Shown here: positions 26,438 through 36,387 of the stretch, piece by piece
How positions within the stretch are numbered: position 1 is the stretch's first letter
Layout: each line of letters starts with the position of its first letter
Origin: Stenotrophomonas maltophilia
Lineage (GTDB): Bacteria; Pseudomonadota; Gammaproteobacteria; Xanthomonadales; Xanthomonadaceae
Direction of reading: 5' to 3'
Assembly: GCA_002435595.1 (NCBI GenBank)
Contig: DJBL01000073.1
Span: 1 to 64,000 of the forward strand
Length of the DNA: 64,000 nt
The notes under the pieces: model-generated
What the model saw: only the letters and a program-made list of their open reading frames with translations
What the model was told of the DNA's origin: nothing
The model's database searches: none
Position numbers and translations under genes: made by a program

Positions 26438-28189
26438 TCAGTTCTTGCGCGGGCGGACCTGGATGTGCACTTCGGCCAGCTGCTCGTCCGGAATCGGCGA
26501 CGGGGCGCCGGTCATCAGGCACTGCGCGCCGGTGGTCTTGGGGAACGGGATGACGTCGCGGATCGACTCGGTGCCGGCCATCAGCGCGGCGATGCGGTCG
26601 ATGCCGAAGGCGATGCCACCGTGCGGCGGCGCGCCGAAGCGCAGTGCATCCAGCAGGAAGCCGAACTTGGCCTCGGCCTCTTCGGCACCGATGCCCAGCA
26701 GGTCGAACACCGTGCTCTGCATGTCCGAGCGGTGGATACGGATCGAACCGCCGCCGATTTCGTTGCCGTTGAGCACCATGTCATAGCCGCGCGAGACGGC
26801 GGTTTTTGCATTGGCGCGCAGCTCGGCGATGTCGTCCACCGCCGGCGCGGTGAAGGGGTGATGCAGGGCGACGTAGCGCTGGGCTTCGTCGTCGTACTCG
26901 AACATCGGGAAGTCGGTGACCCACAGCGGTGCCCAGCCGGCGGCGACCAGGTTGAAGTCCTTGCCGGCCTTCAGGCGCAGCGCGCCCATGAAGTCGGAGA
27001 CCTTGTTGTAGCCACCGGCACCGAAGAACACGATGTCGCCGTTGCCGGCACCGACATGGGCCACCAGCGCGGCAAAGGCGTCCTCGCTGAAGAACTTGGC
27101 GATCGGCGAGCTGACCTCGCCGTTCTCGGCGATCTTGATGTAGGCCAGGCCCTTGGCGCCGTACTTGGCGGCATGCGCGGCGTATTCGTCGATCTGCTTG
27201 CGGCTCAGCACGGCACCGCCGGGGATGCGCAGCGCGGCCACGCGGCCGTCGGCATCATTGGCCGCGGCGGTGAACACCGGGAACTCGCTGGCCTTGACCA
27301 GCTCGGCCACGTCCACCAGCTCCAGCGCGATGCGCAGGTCCGGCTTGTCCGACCCGTAGCGACGCATCGCCTCGGCCCAGGTCATGCGCGGGAAGCTGGC
27401 ATCGAGCTGGACATCGACCACTTCCTTGAAGATGGCGCGGATCATGTCCTCGACGAAATCCTGCACGTCGCGCTCGCGGACGAAGGCGAACTCCATGTCC
27501 AGCTGGGTGAATTCCAGCTGGCGGTCGGCGCGCAGGGCTTCGTCGCGGAAGCAGCGCGCGATCTGGTAGTACCGGTCGAAGCCGGCCACCATCAGGATCT
27601 GCTTGAACAGCTGCGGGCTCTGCGGCAGGGCGTAGAACTCACCCGGGTGCATGCGCGCCGGCACCAGGAAGTCGCGCGCGCCTTCCGGGGTGGCCTTGGT
27701 CAGGATCGGGGTTTCGATGTCCTGGAAGCCGGTGGCGTCCAGGTGGCGGCGCAGCGCCTGCACCAGCTTGATGCGGGTGCGCTGCATGCGCTGCATTTCC
27801 GGGCGGCGCAGGTCCAGGTAACGGTACTTCAGGCGGGTTTCCTCGCCCGGGTTCTCGTGGGCGTGGAACGGCAGCGGCTCGGCCTTGTTGAGGACGGTGA
27901 TGGCCGTGGCGATCACTTCCACCTTGCCGGTGCGCATCTTGTCGTTGACCGCATGGCGCGCGCGCACCACGCCTTCCACCTGCAGCACGTCCTCGTAGCC
28001 CAGGCTGGCCGCCACGGCAAACACGGCCGCGTTGTCGACTTCCACCGTCACCTGCACGATGCCTTCATGATCGCGCAGATCGATGAAGCACACGCCGCCC
28101 TGGTTGCGGGCAACGTCGGTCCAGCCGGCGAGGGTAACGGTTTGGCCAATCAGGGTCTCATCGACCAGGCCGCAGAAGTGGGTACGCAT
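26438..28189 (-). CDS. aspS: Aspartyl-tRNA synthetase
   Basis: 583 aa from ATG 28189 ([18 protein letters not shown]). Class IIb synthetase of the bacterial type. The anticodon-binding OB fold occupies about 1-105 ([20 protein letters not shown]). Motif 2 is [18 protein letters not shown] (about 216-233), and a bacterial GAD insertion lies at about 290-420. Motif 3, [11 protein letters not shown], is near the C-terminus. It charges tRNA-Asp. It is followed by the acidic protein and the acetyltransferase. Confidence 0.96.
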   Translation of the reverse strand: MRTHFCGLVDETLIGQTVTLAGWTDVARNQGGVCFIDLRDHEGIVQVTVEVDNAAVFAVAASLGYEDVLQVEGVVRARHAVNDKMRTGKVEVIATAITVLNKAEPLPFHAHENPGEETRLKYRYLDLRRPEMQRMQRTRIKLVQALRRHLDATGFQDIETPILTKATPEGARDFLVPARMHPGEFYALPQSPQLFKQILMVAGFDRYYQIARCFRDEALRADRQLEFTQLDMEFAFVRERDVQDFVEDMIRAIFKEVVDVQLDASFPRMTWAEAMRRYGSDKPDLRIALELVDVAELVKASEFPVFTAAANDADGRVAALRIPGGAVLSRKQIDEYAAHAAKYGAKGLAYIKIAENGEVSSPIAKFFSEDAFAALVAHVGAGNGDIVFFGAGGYNKVSDFMGALRLKAGKDFNLVAAGWAPLWVTDFPMFEYDDEAQRYVALHHPFTAPAVDDIAELRANAKTAVSRGYDMVLNGNEIGGGSIRIHRSDMQSTVFDLLGIGAEEAEAKFGFLLDALRFGAPPHGGIAFGIDRIAALMAGTESIRDVIPFPKTTGAQCLMTGAPSPIPDEQLAEVHIQVRPRKN

Positions 28190-28393
28190 GGGGGTAAAGC
28201 TCCGCAGGAGGATGCCGGCACCAGGTTGCGCCGGACAGCCCTTTATTCTGCGGCGTAGGCTGCGCCGGGGCAAATCGGCGCGCATCACCCCCTGCCCGGC
28301 ACCACCCGGCGGGCGGGGGCGGCGGGCATCACGCGCCCTGAACCCGCCCCGTTCCTATAGTCCGCGCACCAACGACCGCAAGGGGATGTCGCC

Positions 28394-29329
28394 ATGAACC
28401 GCCGCCTTACCGTTGTCTGCCTGGCCCTGGCCCTGGGCTGTAGCGCCCCGGCCGTGCAGGCCCAGATGAGCACCCGGGCCTACGCCCCGGAGAACCTGTC
28501 CCAGTTGTCCTCCAACGACCGCTCACGGGTGATTACCCAGGAGTACGCCGACCAGTCCAATGGCCGGCGCATCCCCGACGACCAGTTGCGCTTCTACCTG
28601 GCCCAGGTCAACTCCGGCTGGGGCTTCTCCCGGATCAAGCAGGACATCGCCACCTCGCTGAACGGCAATGGCGGCGGCTGGAACGGCGGCGGCGGCGGCA
28701 ACAACGGCACGGTGCGCTGCGAGAGCCAGAACAACCGCGAACGGGTCTGCAACACCGGCTGGCGCAGCGCGCGGCTGTCGCGGCAGATCTCCGGCACCGC
28801 CTGCCAGGAAGGCCGTACCTGGGGCTCGCGCAACGGCACGGTGTGGGTCAGCGGCGGCTGCCGCGCCGATTTCGTCGAGGGCCGCGGCAATGGCGGCAAC
28901 TGGGGCGGCGGGAGCGGCACCGGCGGCACCATCCGCTGCGAAAGCCAGGACAACCGCGAGCGCACCTGCAACACCGGCTGGCGCAACGCCACCCTGGTCC
29001 GGCAGATTTCCGGCTCGGCCTGCGTCGAGGGCCAGACCTGGGGCGTGCGCAACGGCGCGGTCTGGGTCAACCGCGGCTGCCGGGGCGAGTTCGCCGAGGC
29101 CCGCGGCGGCTGGGGCGGTGGCAACGGCGGCGGCAACAGCAACTACAGCGTGACCTGCAGCAGCAACGGCAACCGCCAGCAGACCTGCGCGTGGGAAGCC
29201 CGCCAGGGCCGGCCGGTGCTGCTCCAGCAGCTCTCCGGCAGCGCCTGCGTGGAGGGCCGCAGCTGGGGTTACACCAACGGCAGCCTGTGGGTCAGCAACG
29301 GCTGCCGCGCCCGCTTCGGCGTGCGCTGA
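28394..29329 (+). CDS. Secreted protein with three DUF3011 repeats
   Basis: 311 aa with a signal peptide ending VQAQ (about residue 24). After a helical segment (about 30-90), three repeats of about 55 residues occur near 106-160, 182-238 and 258-311. Each has the pattern CES..N.R..CNTGWR, QISG.AC.EG..WG, NG..WV..GCR, with paired Cys that suggest disulfides. Gly/Asn-rich linkers separate them. This matches DUF3011, found in xanthomonad secreted proteins of unknown function. It is divergent from aspS across a 204-base gap. Confidence 0.8.
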   Translation: MNRRLTVVCLALALGCSAPAVQAQMSTRAYAPENLSQLSSNDRSRVITQEYADQSNGRRIPDDQLRFYLAQVNSGWGFSRIKQDIATSLNGNGGGWNGGGGGNNGTVRCESQNNRERVCNTGWRSARLSRQISGTACQEGRTWGSRNGTVWVSGGCRADFVEGRGNGGNWGGGSGTGGTIRCESQDNRERTCNTGWRNATLVRQISGSACVEGQTWGVRNGAVWVNRGCRGEFAEARGGWGGGNGGGNSNYSVTCSSNGNRQQTCAWEARQGRPVLLQQLSGSACVEGRSWGYTNGSLWVSNGCRARFGVR

Positions 29330-29362
29330 TCGCCGTCCGATGCCGCCAGCGACGGTCCCGCG

Positions 29363-29998
29363 TTACTGCGGGGCCGCCTCGCTGCCCCACGGCGGCGGTG
29401 GCAGCGGCACCGGCTTGGACAGGTCGAACTCGACCTGGAAGCGCCGGCCGCCAGGCCGGGTCAGCTCGTAGATGAAGCGCTGGTCCGGTTCAATCTCCAT
29501 CGCCCAGGTGTTGTGCACCGAGGGCAGCATGTCCGCCTTGCGGAACATCGCCACCGAATCGGCATCCACCGGGAAGCTCTGGCGCTGCGCCGTCCCCGGC
29601 GGCTTGCTGTCGCCGCCGTACAGGCTGAGCGCATCCAGGCTGCCGTCCTGGTGGCGATGGTCGTGCTTGAGCCGCAGCCCGCCCTCGGTACGGCTGATCA
29701 CCCAGGTCCGCGAGTGGTCATCGCCGACATGGAACGGGATGCGCAGCACGTGCGCCGGATCCTGGCAGCCGCGCACGTGCATCACCAGGCGTTTGCCCTC
29801 GAACGGATCAGGCGCGTCGGTGCGCGGCTCGTTGGCGATCACCCTGCCCTCGTAGGCCTTGCCGCAATGCGCGGCGACCGCTGCCAGGAACGCATCGGCC
29901 GGGGCATTGGCGATGTCGTGCGACACCGCGTCGGAGTGGCGGGAACAGCCAGCCAGGGCCAGCAGCAGGACAGCAGGTGCAACGGCGGAAACATTCAT
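29363..29998 (-). CDS. Hypothetical lipoprotein
   Basis: 211 aa. The signal MNVSAVAPAVLLLALAGC ends in lipobox LAGC with Cys18. The mature part is a single domain with HCGKAYEGRV, FEGKRLVMHVRGC, IPFHVGDDHSRTWVI and LRLKHDHRHQDG, containing several His and two Cys. It ends with a Pro-rich tail. I recognise no family name. It is convergent with the DUF3011 gene, with stops 33 bases apart. Confidence 0.7.
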   Translation of the reverse strand: MNVSAVAPAVLLLALAGCSRHSDAVSHDIANAPADAFLAAVAAHCGKAYEGRVIANEPRTDAPDPFEGKRLVMHVRGCQDPAHVLRIPFHVGDDHSRTWVISRTEGGLRLKHDHRHQDGSLDALSLYGGDSKPPGTAQRQSFPVDADSVAMFRKADMLPSVHNTWAMEIEPDQRFIYELTRPGGRRFQVEFDLSKPVPLPPPPWGSEAAPQ

Positions 29999-30077
29999 GC
30001 CCCCACCCTAACCACACCGCGGCATGCACGCAAACCGCGATCGCCGCGGGCAGTGCGCCTGCGGCGATCGCCCCCGG

Positions 30078-31649
30078 TCAGGGATGCAGCCAGACCTGGC
30101 ACTGCCCGACGGTGCGGACGCTGGCCCCGGCGCTGTAGCGGGCGATGATCTGCTGCTGCAGGGCGCTGCGCGTGGCATCGCTGCCGATGTTGTTGGGGCA
30201 GTTCACCAGCGCGCCGAGCGGGAACCGGCCCAGCGCGGCGTCCGAGTCGGCCATCGACGCCAATGCGGGAGTCGGGGCCCAATCGGGCACCATCACCGCG
30301 CGACGGCTGGCGAAGTAAGGCAGCTCGGACGACCAGTCCTGGCCGAAGGCGACGATCACGCTCTGCGCCGGCGTGCCGGCCTTGATCACGGCGGCGATCT
30401 GCGCCACCGGGCCGGGTTCGCGCGCTTCCTTCATGCGCTTGGCATAGTTGCCGCCCAGGTAGCCCAACGACAGCAGGCACAGCACGCCGACCAGCCAGAG
30501 CGGACGCGCGGTCTTGCCGGTGACCTGCGCGCGCTGGATGCTCCACCAGACCACCAGACCGACGATGGAGGTGGCAAACACGATGTTGGCCGCCTGGTAG
30601 TAGGGGTGGGCGATATGCAGGTTGGTGAACACCGCCACCGGCGCCAGGTAGGCCACCAGCAACAGCAGTACCGCGCCGCGGATCGGGCGCGCGCACAGGC
30701 CGACCACCAGGAAGATGAGGAACACCCAGTTGGAGCCGACCGCGCCGGTGAAGCGCTTCTTGAACACCGTGCCCCACCAGGTGGCCGGGTCCAGCTTCTG
30801 CTGCAGGGTGCCGTAGTTCCAGGTCGACAGGGCACTGGAGGTCACCTCTCGGCCCAGCGGCGACTGCGCCTTGAGCGCATCGGCGTGGGACAGCCACTGG
30901 GTCATCACCGCAAGCACGGCCAGCGCGGCCAGCGCACCCCAGACCAGCAGCGGCCAGTGCCGGGCCAGCCATTGCGGGCGCCAGCCATGTTCGCGCAGCG
31001 CCAGCCAGGCGAAGGCCAGCGCGACAAAGGCGGCAAACCCGAAGAAGGTGGTGACCTTGACCAGTGCCGACAACACCGCCGCGACCACCGCCACCAGGCC
31101 CAGCGCCAGCATCCGCGGTACGCGCAGCGGCGTCGCGCGCAGGCTTGCCATGGCCCATGCGAACACCAGCCCGAAGAACACCGCGGTGGACTCGATCATC
31201 ACCGAGCGCCCCCAGAACAACGCATACGGCGACGCCGCGAAGGCACCGGCGATGCACAGCGCCAGCGCACGCTCGGCGCGGATGGCCAGGACCAGGCGAT
31301 AGACCATCCAGATGCAGCCGACATGGAACAGCGCCGATACCAGCCGCGCGCTGTTGTCGATGCCCATGCCGGTGGCGTTGGCCAGCATCGCCGCCAGCCA
31401 CTGGTACAGCGGGAACTCGAACGGAATGGCCCAGGGCGCGCCGATCACCGGCGTGATGTAGCTGAACACCGGGAAGCCGCGGGCGATCCAGTCGATCGAC
31501 AGCGCGGTCTGGGTCTGGCGGAAACCGGAGGCATCCACCGGCGGCATCGACCAGCCGTAGCAGAGCAACGCCAGCAGCATCACCGCCGAGAAGTACAGCA
31601 GGATCTTCCCCGGCAGGAGGCTACGCTTGGAATCGACGTCCTGGATCAC
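30078..31649 (-). CDS. Membrane glycosyltransferase (PMT/ArnT-like GT-C fold)
   Basis: 523 aa. The GTG at 31649 is chosen because AGGAG lies eight bases upstream and the next residues lead into the first helix (ILLYFSAVMLLALLCYGW); the frame is open further upstream. About 11 membrane helices follow. The first periplasmic loop has PPVDASGFRQTQTA, the position where GT-C enzymes carry catalytic acidic residues, here a lone Asp. After the last helix a soluble tail (about 420-523) contains IAAVIKAGTPAQSVIVAFG. It probably transfers a sugar from a polyprenyl-phosphate donor to an envelope acceptor. Confidence 0.75.
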   Translation of the reverse strand: MIQDVDSKRSLLPGKILLYFSAVMLLALLCYGWSMPPVDASGFRQTQTALSIDWIARGFPVFSYITPVIGAPWAIPFEFPLYQWLAAMLANATGMGIDNSARLVSALFHVGCIWMVYRLVLAIRAERALALCIAGAFAASPYALFWGRSVMIESTAVFFGLVFAWAMASLRATPLRVPRMLALGLVAVVAAVLSALVKVTTFFGFAAFVALAFAWLALREHGWRPQWLARHWPLLVWGALAALAVLAVMTQWLSHADALKAQSPLGREVTSSALSTWNYGTLQQKLDPATWWGTVFKKRFTGAVGSNWVFLIFLVVGLCARPIRGAVLLLLVAYLAPVAVFTNLHIAHPYYQAANIVFATSIVGLVVWWSIQRAQVTGKTARPLWLVGVLCLLSLGYLGGNYAKRMKEAREPGPVAQIAAVIKAGTPAQSVIVAFGQDWSSELPYFASRRAVMVPDWAPTPALASMADSDAALGRFPLGALVNCPNNIGSDATRSALQQQIIARYSAGASVRTVGQCQVWLHP

Positions 31650-31873
31650 ACCTGCTACTCCTGTTGAAGCACCCGGCACCCGGGCAAAGGGAAGAAAGAC
31701 CATCGGCGCGCAGGCCGCTGCCGCGCGCGCGGCCCGCGGAGTTTCCAGCGTTCGCTGCGGTAGCGCAAGCCGCACGCGTGCCCGTGCGCGCCGATGCGAT
31801 GGCCGGGCCTTCAAGTGGTCTGTGCTAGGGTGGATCAGGTGTTCGCTTTTTCATTTCCACCGAGACCGCCCGC

Positions 31874-33142
31874 ATGTGGCGGCTGACCGCCCTGCTCACC
31901 GGCGTCGCGCTGCTCCTCACCGGCAGCGGCCTGCTGGGCACGCTGCTGGCGGTGCGCGGCGGCCAGGCCGGCTTCGGCGCCGGCACGCTGGGGCTGGTGA
32001 TGTCCGGCTATTTCGCCGGGTTTTTCGCCGGTACCTTCGTCGCACCCTCGCTGATCGGTCGGATCGGGCATATCCGCGCGTTCGCCTTCTTTGCCGCGCT
32101 GGCCGCGATCGCAGTGCTGCTGCATCCGCTGTGGATCAATCCCGTCGGCTGGGGCCTGCTGCGCATCGCCACCGGCATCGCGCTGGTGGGGCTGTACACG
32201 GTGATCGAGAGCTGGCTCAACGCCGAGCCCGATCCGGCCCGGCGCAGCCGCGCGTTCTCGCTGTACATGGTGATCAACCTCTCCGCGCTGGCGCTGGGCC
32301 AGGTGCTGTTGATGCTGGGCGACGCCAGCGCGCTGGCGATGTTCATGCTGACCGCGATCCTGGTATGTGCGGCGGTGCTGCCGGTCACGGCCACGCGCCT
32401 GCGCCCGCCGGAGGTGCCGGTGGTGACGCGACTGACGCTGGGCCGGTTGTATGCGATGGCCCCGGTGGCCACCGTGGCCGCCGGTCTGTCCGGGCTGGCG
32501 ATGGGCGCGTTCTGGGGCCTGTTGCCGGTGTACGCCGGCGAGGTGGGCCTGCAGGGCAACGGCGTGCCGCTGTTCATGCTCACCGCCATTCTCGGCGGGG
32601 CGCTGTTGCAGTGGCCGCTGGGCCAGATCAGCAACGGGCATGACCGGCGCAGCGGGCTGGTGGCACTCAGCCTGGCCGCCGCCGGCCTCGCCGTGGTGGC
32701 ATCGCTACCGATGATCCAGGTGCAGGCCCACCTGCTGTTCGGCCTGTTCTTCTGCTATGGCGGGCTGGCGTTTGCGCTGTATCCGTTGGCGGTGGCGCAC
32801 ATGCTCGATTACCTGCCGCGCCAGCATCTGCTCTCGGGCTGCTCCAGCCTGCTGCTGGTGCACGGCGTGGGGGCCGCGCTGGGCCCGGCGTTGGCCGGTG
32901 CGGCCATGCAGCGCTTCGGTGCGCCGGCGCTGCCGCTGTACTTCGCGCTGGTGCTGATGCTGCTGGCGCTGTTCACCACCGCGCGCCTGCTCAGCTTCCA
33001 GCGCCTGCGCACGCACCCGGTCGGGTTCCGGCTGATGCTGCGCACCACGCCCTCGGCACTGGAGCTGATGCCCGAGACCGACACCGCGCCGCCGGATCCC
33101 GATTCCCCCTTCCCCGCCGACTCCGATAAGGAAGTGCATTGA
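31874..33142 (+). CDS. ycaD: MFS transporter, YcaD-like
   Basis: 422 aa with 12 predicted membrane helices and a hydrophilic acidic tail from about residue 385. The second loop holds LIGRIGHIRAF, an MFS motif A-like segment, and LYTVIESWLNAEPDPARRSR is characteristic of the YcaD group. Its stop overlaps the start of the glucosylglycerol-phosphate gene (33139-33142), which implies coupled expression. In S. rhizophila a ycaD gene lies beside ggpPS and is thought to be involved in glucosylglycerol transport. Direction of transport is not evident from sequence. Confidence 0.8.
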   Translation: MWRLTALLTGVALLLTGSGLLGTLLAVRGGQAGFGAGTLGLVMSGYFAGFFAGTFVAPSLIGRIGHIRAFAFFAALAAIAVLLHPLWINPVGWGLLRIATGIALVGLYTVIESWLNAEPDPARRSRAFSLYMVINLSALALGQVLLMLGDASALAMFMLTAILVCAAVLPVTATRLRPPEVPVVTRLTLGRLYAMAPVATVAAGLSGLAMGAFWGLLPVYAGEVGLQGNGVPLFMLTAILGGALLQWPLGQISNGHDRRSGLVALSLAAAGLAVVASLPMIQVQAHLLFGLFFCYGGLAFALYPLAVAHMLDYLPRQHLLSGCSSLLLVHGVGAALGPALAGAAMQRFGAPALPLYFALVLMLLALFTTARLLSFQRLRTHPVGFRLMLRTTPSALELMPETDTAPPDPDSPFPADSDKEVH

Positions 33143-35451
33143 CTGTTTCGACACCGACCTCCCCCACGCCAACCCGTACATCGCCGGCACTGCCGGCCCC
33201 GCAACTGATCCTGGCCACCGATCTGGATGGCACCTTCCTCGCCGGCGACGCTGCCGCGCGTCATCGGCTCTACCGGCTGGTCGACCAGCACCCCGGCATC
33301 GCCCTGATCTTCATCACCGGCCGCGGCCTGGAAGCGGTGATGCCGCTGCTCTCCGATCCTGCCATTCCGCGCCCGGATTACGTGGTCTGCGATGTCGGCG
33401 CGACGGTCGTCGACGGCCATACCCTGCAGCCGCTGCAGCCCCTGCAATCGATGATCGACGCGCATTGGCCCGGCGAGCAGGTGGTGGCCGCGGCGATGCG
33501 TCCGTTCACCGCGCTGCAGCGCCAGGATGTGCCACAGGAACGCCGCTGCTCGTATTTCTGCGATCCCGATACGCTGGCGCCGCTGCGCTCACAGATCCAG
33601 GCGGCCGCCCAGGCGCTGGGCTGCGACGTGCTGTATTCGGCCGACCGCTATCTGGACATCCTGCCGCCCGATACCGACAAGGGCCGTACCCTGGCCGCGC
33701 TTGCGCGCCTGCTGGAACTGCCGCGCGATCGGATCCTGGTGGCCGGCGACACCCTCAATGACCTGTCGATGTACACCTCCGGTTTCCGCGGGGTGTGCGT
33801 GGGCGATTCGGAGCCGGCGCTGACCGCTGCCACCGCGGAGCTGAAGCACACCTTCCATGCGCAGGCACCCGGCTGCGGGGGCATCCTCGAAGCGATCGAA
33901 CACTTCGGCCTGCTTGCCGATGACGACCCTTACCTGCGCCCGCCGGCGCAGGCGCGCGCCGACGGCGCGGACCTGGTGATGGTCTACCACCGCCTGCCCT
34001 TCGATGAAGTGATGGAAGACGGCGTGCTGGTGCAGCGCCCGCCACGCTCGCCGAACGGCATCATTCCCTCGCTGCTGAGCTTCTTCGAAGGCGGCCAGAA
34101 GGGCTCCTGGGTGGCCTGGGGCATCGATGATCCCAAGCGCGGTCCATTCCAGACCCACCTGGCGGTGGACGCCGAGCGCTACCCCACCCTGACCGCCGCG
34201 CGCGTGCCGTTGAGCAAGCAGGACGTGGACATCTTCTACAAGCGCTTCTCCAAGGAAGCGTTCTGGCCGATGCTGCACGTGTTCTGGGAACGCGCGAAGT
34301 TCCGCGAGGAAGACTGGCAGGTGTTCCTGAAGGTCAACCGCAGGTTCGCCGAGGCCACCGCCGCCCAAGCCGCGCATGGCGCCACCGTGTGGATCCACGA
34401 CTACAACCTGTGGATGGTGCCGGCCACCCTGCGCGAGCTGCGCCCGGACCTGAAGATCGCCTTCTTCCACCACACCTATTTCCCCTCGGCCGACGTCTTC
34501 AACGTGGTGCCGTGGCGACGCGAGATCATCGGCAGCCTGCTGTCATGCGACTACATCGGCTTCCACATCCCGCGCCAGGTGGAGAACTTCGTGGACGTGG
34601 TGCGCGGGGCGATGCCGGCCGAGCGCCTGGCATGGGAAAGCTGCGCGCCGCGCTTCCTTACCTACGGCTGTGCCGTCGGCCTGGACACGATGACCACGCG
34701 CCTGCGTGTCGGGGACCGTGAAGTGGCGCTGGGCGCGCATCCGGTCGGCACCGATCTGCGCCGCATCCACGGCGTGCTCGCGCGCGGTGACGTGCGCAAC
34801 GACATCTTCAAGCTGCGCCGCGAGATCGGCGCGCGCAAGCTGGTGCTGTCGGTGGAGCGCCTGGATTACACCAAGGGCACGCTGGCCAAGCTGGAGGCGT
34901 TCGAGCGCCTTCTGGCGCAGCATCCCGAGCGCCAGGGCAAGGTGACCCTGCTGATGGTCTGCGTGCCGGCGGCCAGCGAAATGACCGTGTACCGCACGCT
35001 GCAGAACCAGATCGAGCAGGCGGTGGGGCGCATCAATGGACGCTTCTCGCGGCTGGACTGGACCCCGGTGCGGTTCTTCGCGCAGGCACTGCCGTTCGAG
35101 GAGGTGGTGGCGCACTACGCGGCCGCGCACGTGATGTGGATCACCCCGCTGCGCGACGGACTCAACCTGGTGGCCAAGGAATTCGTGGCGACCCACGGCA
35201 TCGAAGGCAGCAGCGGCGTGCTGGTACTGAGCGAGTTTGCCGGCGCGGCCGCCGAACTCAAGGGCGCGGTGCTGACCAATCCCCACGACCCGGCCGACCT
35301 CACCGCCGGGCTGCTGCAGGCGCTGTCGATGCCCGAAGAGGAAGCCACCGGGCGCATGCGCCAGCTGTTTGGCAGCGTGGAGTACCACGACGTGGACCGC
35401 TGGGGCCGCGAGTTCCTGGACGCGGTGCAGGGCAGCCACCCGCACGCCTGA
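33139..35451 (+). CDS. ggpPS: Bifunctional glucosylglycerol-phosphate phosphatase/synthase
   Basis: 770 aa from TTG 33139, overlapping the ycaD stop, with AAGGA just before. Residues 20-270 are a HAD phosphatase: DLDGT (28-32), DKGRT (about 179) and GDTLND (about 203). Residues 280-765 are a GT20 synthase: HDYNLW (His420), FFHHTYFPSADVFNVVPWR (His444), GFHIPRQVENFV and ERLDYTKGT (Lys579). The NLW and FPSADVFN variants match glucosylglycerol-phosphate synthase better than OtsA. It should make the compatible solute glucosylglycerol from ADP-glucose and glycerol 3-phosphate in one polypeptide, for salt tolerance. Trehalose synthesis is the main alternative reading. Confidence 0.85.
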   Translation: MTVSTPTSPTPTRTSPALPAPQLILATDLDGTFLAGDAAARHRLYRLVDQHPGIALIFITGRGLEAVMPLLSDPAIPRPDYVVCDVGATVVDGHTLQPLQPLQSMIDAHWPGEQVVAAAMRPFTALQRQDVPQERRCSYFCDPDTLAPLRSQIQAAAQALGCDVLYSADRYLDILPPDTDKGRTLAALARLLELPRDRILVAGDTLNDLSMYTSGFRGVCVGDSEPALTAATAELKHTFHAQAPGCGGILEAIEHFGLLADDDPYLRPPAQARADGADLVMVYHRLPFDEVMEDGVLVQRPPRSPNGIIPSLLSFFEGGQKGSWVAWGIDDPKRGPFQTHLAVDAERYPTLTAARVPLSKQDVDIFYKRFSKEAFWPMLHVFWERAKFREEDWQVFLKVNRRFAEATAAQAAHGATVWIHDYNLWMVPATLRELRPDLKIAFFHHTYFPSADVFNVVPWRREIIGSLLSCDYIGFHIPRQVENFVDVVRGAMPAERLAWESCAPRFLTYGCAVGLDTMTTRLRVGDREVALGAHPVGTDLRRIHGVLARGDVRNDIFKLRREIGARKLVLSVERLDYTKGTLAKLEAFERLLAQHPERQGKVTLLMVCVPAASEMTVYRTLQNQIEQAVGRINGRFSRLDWTPVRFFAQALPFEEVVAHYAAAHVMWITPLRDGLNLVAKEFVATHGIEGSSGVLVLSEFAGAAAELKGAVLTNPHDPADLTAGLLQALSMPEEEATGRMRQLFGSVEYHDVDRWGREFLDAVQGSHPHA

Positions 35452-35465
35452 CCCCGCCCCTGGGA

Positions 35466-35486
35466 GTGCCGGCCATTGGTCGGCAC
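35466..35486. repeat. REP-like palindrome between ggpPS and blaL2
   Basis: GTGCCGGCC and GGTCGGCAC form a hairpin with one G-T pair around a short loop. It lies in the 39-base convergent gap and probably serves as a two-way terminator. The sequence resembles the GTAG REP core without the GTAG head. Confidence 0.5.
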
Positions 35487-35490
35487 CCCA

Positions 35491-36387
35491 TCAACCTGCG
35501 CGGATGTGCTGTTCGGCGATGACCGCCACCTGGCGCAGCACCTCGTTGCGGCCGGCATCGTCCACGCGCGCGCCCTGCAGGTAGCTGGTCAGTACCCAGG
35601 GTGCGCCGCCGGCCAGCGGCCACAGGATGGCGATGTCGTTGGTGGTGTCCTGGCCGTTGCTGCCGGTCTTGTCGCCCACCCGCCAGGCCTTGGACAGCCC
35701 GGCACGCAGGCGCGCATCGCCGGTTTCGTTGTCGATCAGCCAATCGGCCAACTGCTGGCGCCCCGGTGCGCTGAGCACATCGCCGAGCAGCAAACGCTGC
35801 AGGCTGGCTGCCATCGCCGCCGGGCTGGTGGTATCGCGCGGATCGCCCGGCGCGAAGCGGTTCATCTCCGGCTCCAGCCGATCGTTGCGGGTCACCGCAT
35901 CGCCATGCGCGCGCAGGAAGCCGGTCACCGCCGGGGGGCCGCCGATCACGCCCAGCAGCAGGTTGGCTGCCGGGTTGTCGCTGGTGACCAGGGTGGCACG
36001 GCACAGATCGCGCACGCTCAGGTCCTTGCCGACATGGCGACCGGTCACCGGCGCATGCGCGAGCAGGTCCTGCTGGCGCACCGGCACGCGCCGGTCCAGC
36101 GACAGCCGGCCGCTGTCGGCCTGGTGCAGCACGGCGGCGCACAGCACGAACTTGAAGGTGCTGCACATCGGGAAGCGTTCGTCCTGGCGGTGGCCGATGC
36201 GCGCACCGCTGGCGGTATCGAGCAGGGTGACGCCCAGGCGCCCGCCGCTGGCCGCTTCCAGCGCGGCCAGATCCGTGGCCGTGGCCAACGGCGCCGCCGC
36301 CGAAGGCACTTTCGCCAGCGCGGTGGCCGCCAACAGCGAGGCCGCGGCGCTGCCGGTCCATTGCAGGAACTGTCGTCGAGCGAGCAT
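35491..36387 (-). CDS. blaL2: Class A beta-lactamase, L2 type
   Basis: 298 aa from ATG 36387 with AAGGAG upstream. The start MLARRQFLQWTG is a twin-arginine signal, as in Stenotrophomonas L2. Catalytic motifs are complete: Ser76-Thr-Phe-Lys79, Ser136-Asp-Asn138, Glu172-x-x-x-Asn176 and Lys240-Thr-Gly. Segments such as GVTLLDTASGARIGHRQDER and TSDNPAANLL match S. maltophilia L2, an inducible clavulanate-sensitive cephalosporinase. It is divergent from ampR. It hydrolyses beta-lactams in the periplasm and is an intrinsic chromosomal resistance gene here. Confidence 0.93.
   Translation of the reverse strand: MLARRQFLQWTGSAAASLLAATALAKVPSAAAPLATATDLAALEAASGGRLGVTLLDTASGARIGHRQDERFPMCSTFKFVLCAAVLHQADSGRLSLDRRVPVRQQDLLAHAPVTGRHVGKDLSVRDLCRATLVTSDNPAANLLLGVIGGPPAVTGFLRAHGDAVTRNDRLEPEMNRFAPGDPRDTTSPAAMAASLQRLLLGDVLSAPGRQQLADWLIDNETGDARLRAGLSKAWRVGDKTGSNGQDTTNDIAILWPLAGGAPWVLTSYLQGARVDDAGRNEVLRQVAVIAEQHIRAG

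Noticed and set aside
26087..28258. Rightward open frame antisense to aspS with a Phe/Leu/Val-rich start
   Set aside because: It is the complement of the acidic-tail gene and aspS; the hydrophobic start is only the antisense of Glu/Asp codons.
33139..35451. Fused trehalose-6-phosphate synthase/phosphatase (OtsAB)
   Set aside because: The phosphatase-first order, HDYNLW and FPSADVFN variants and the adjacent ycaD fit glucosylglycerol-phosphate synthase better, although the families are close.
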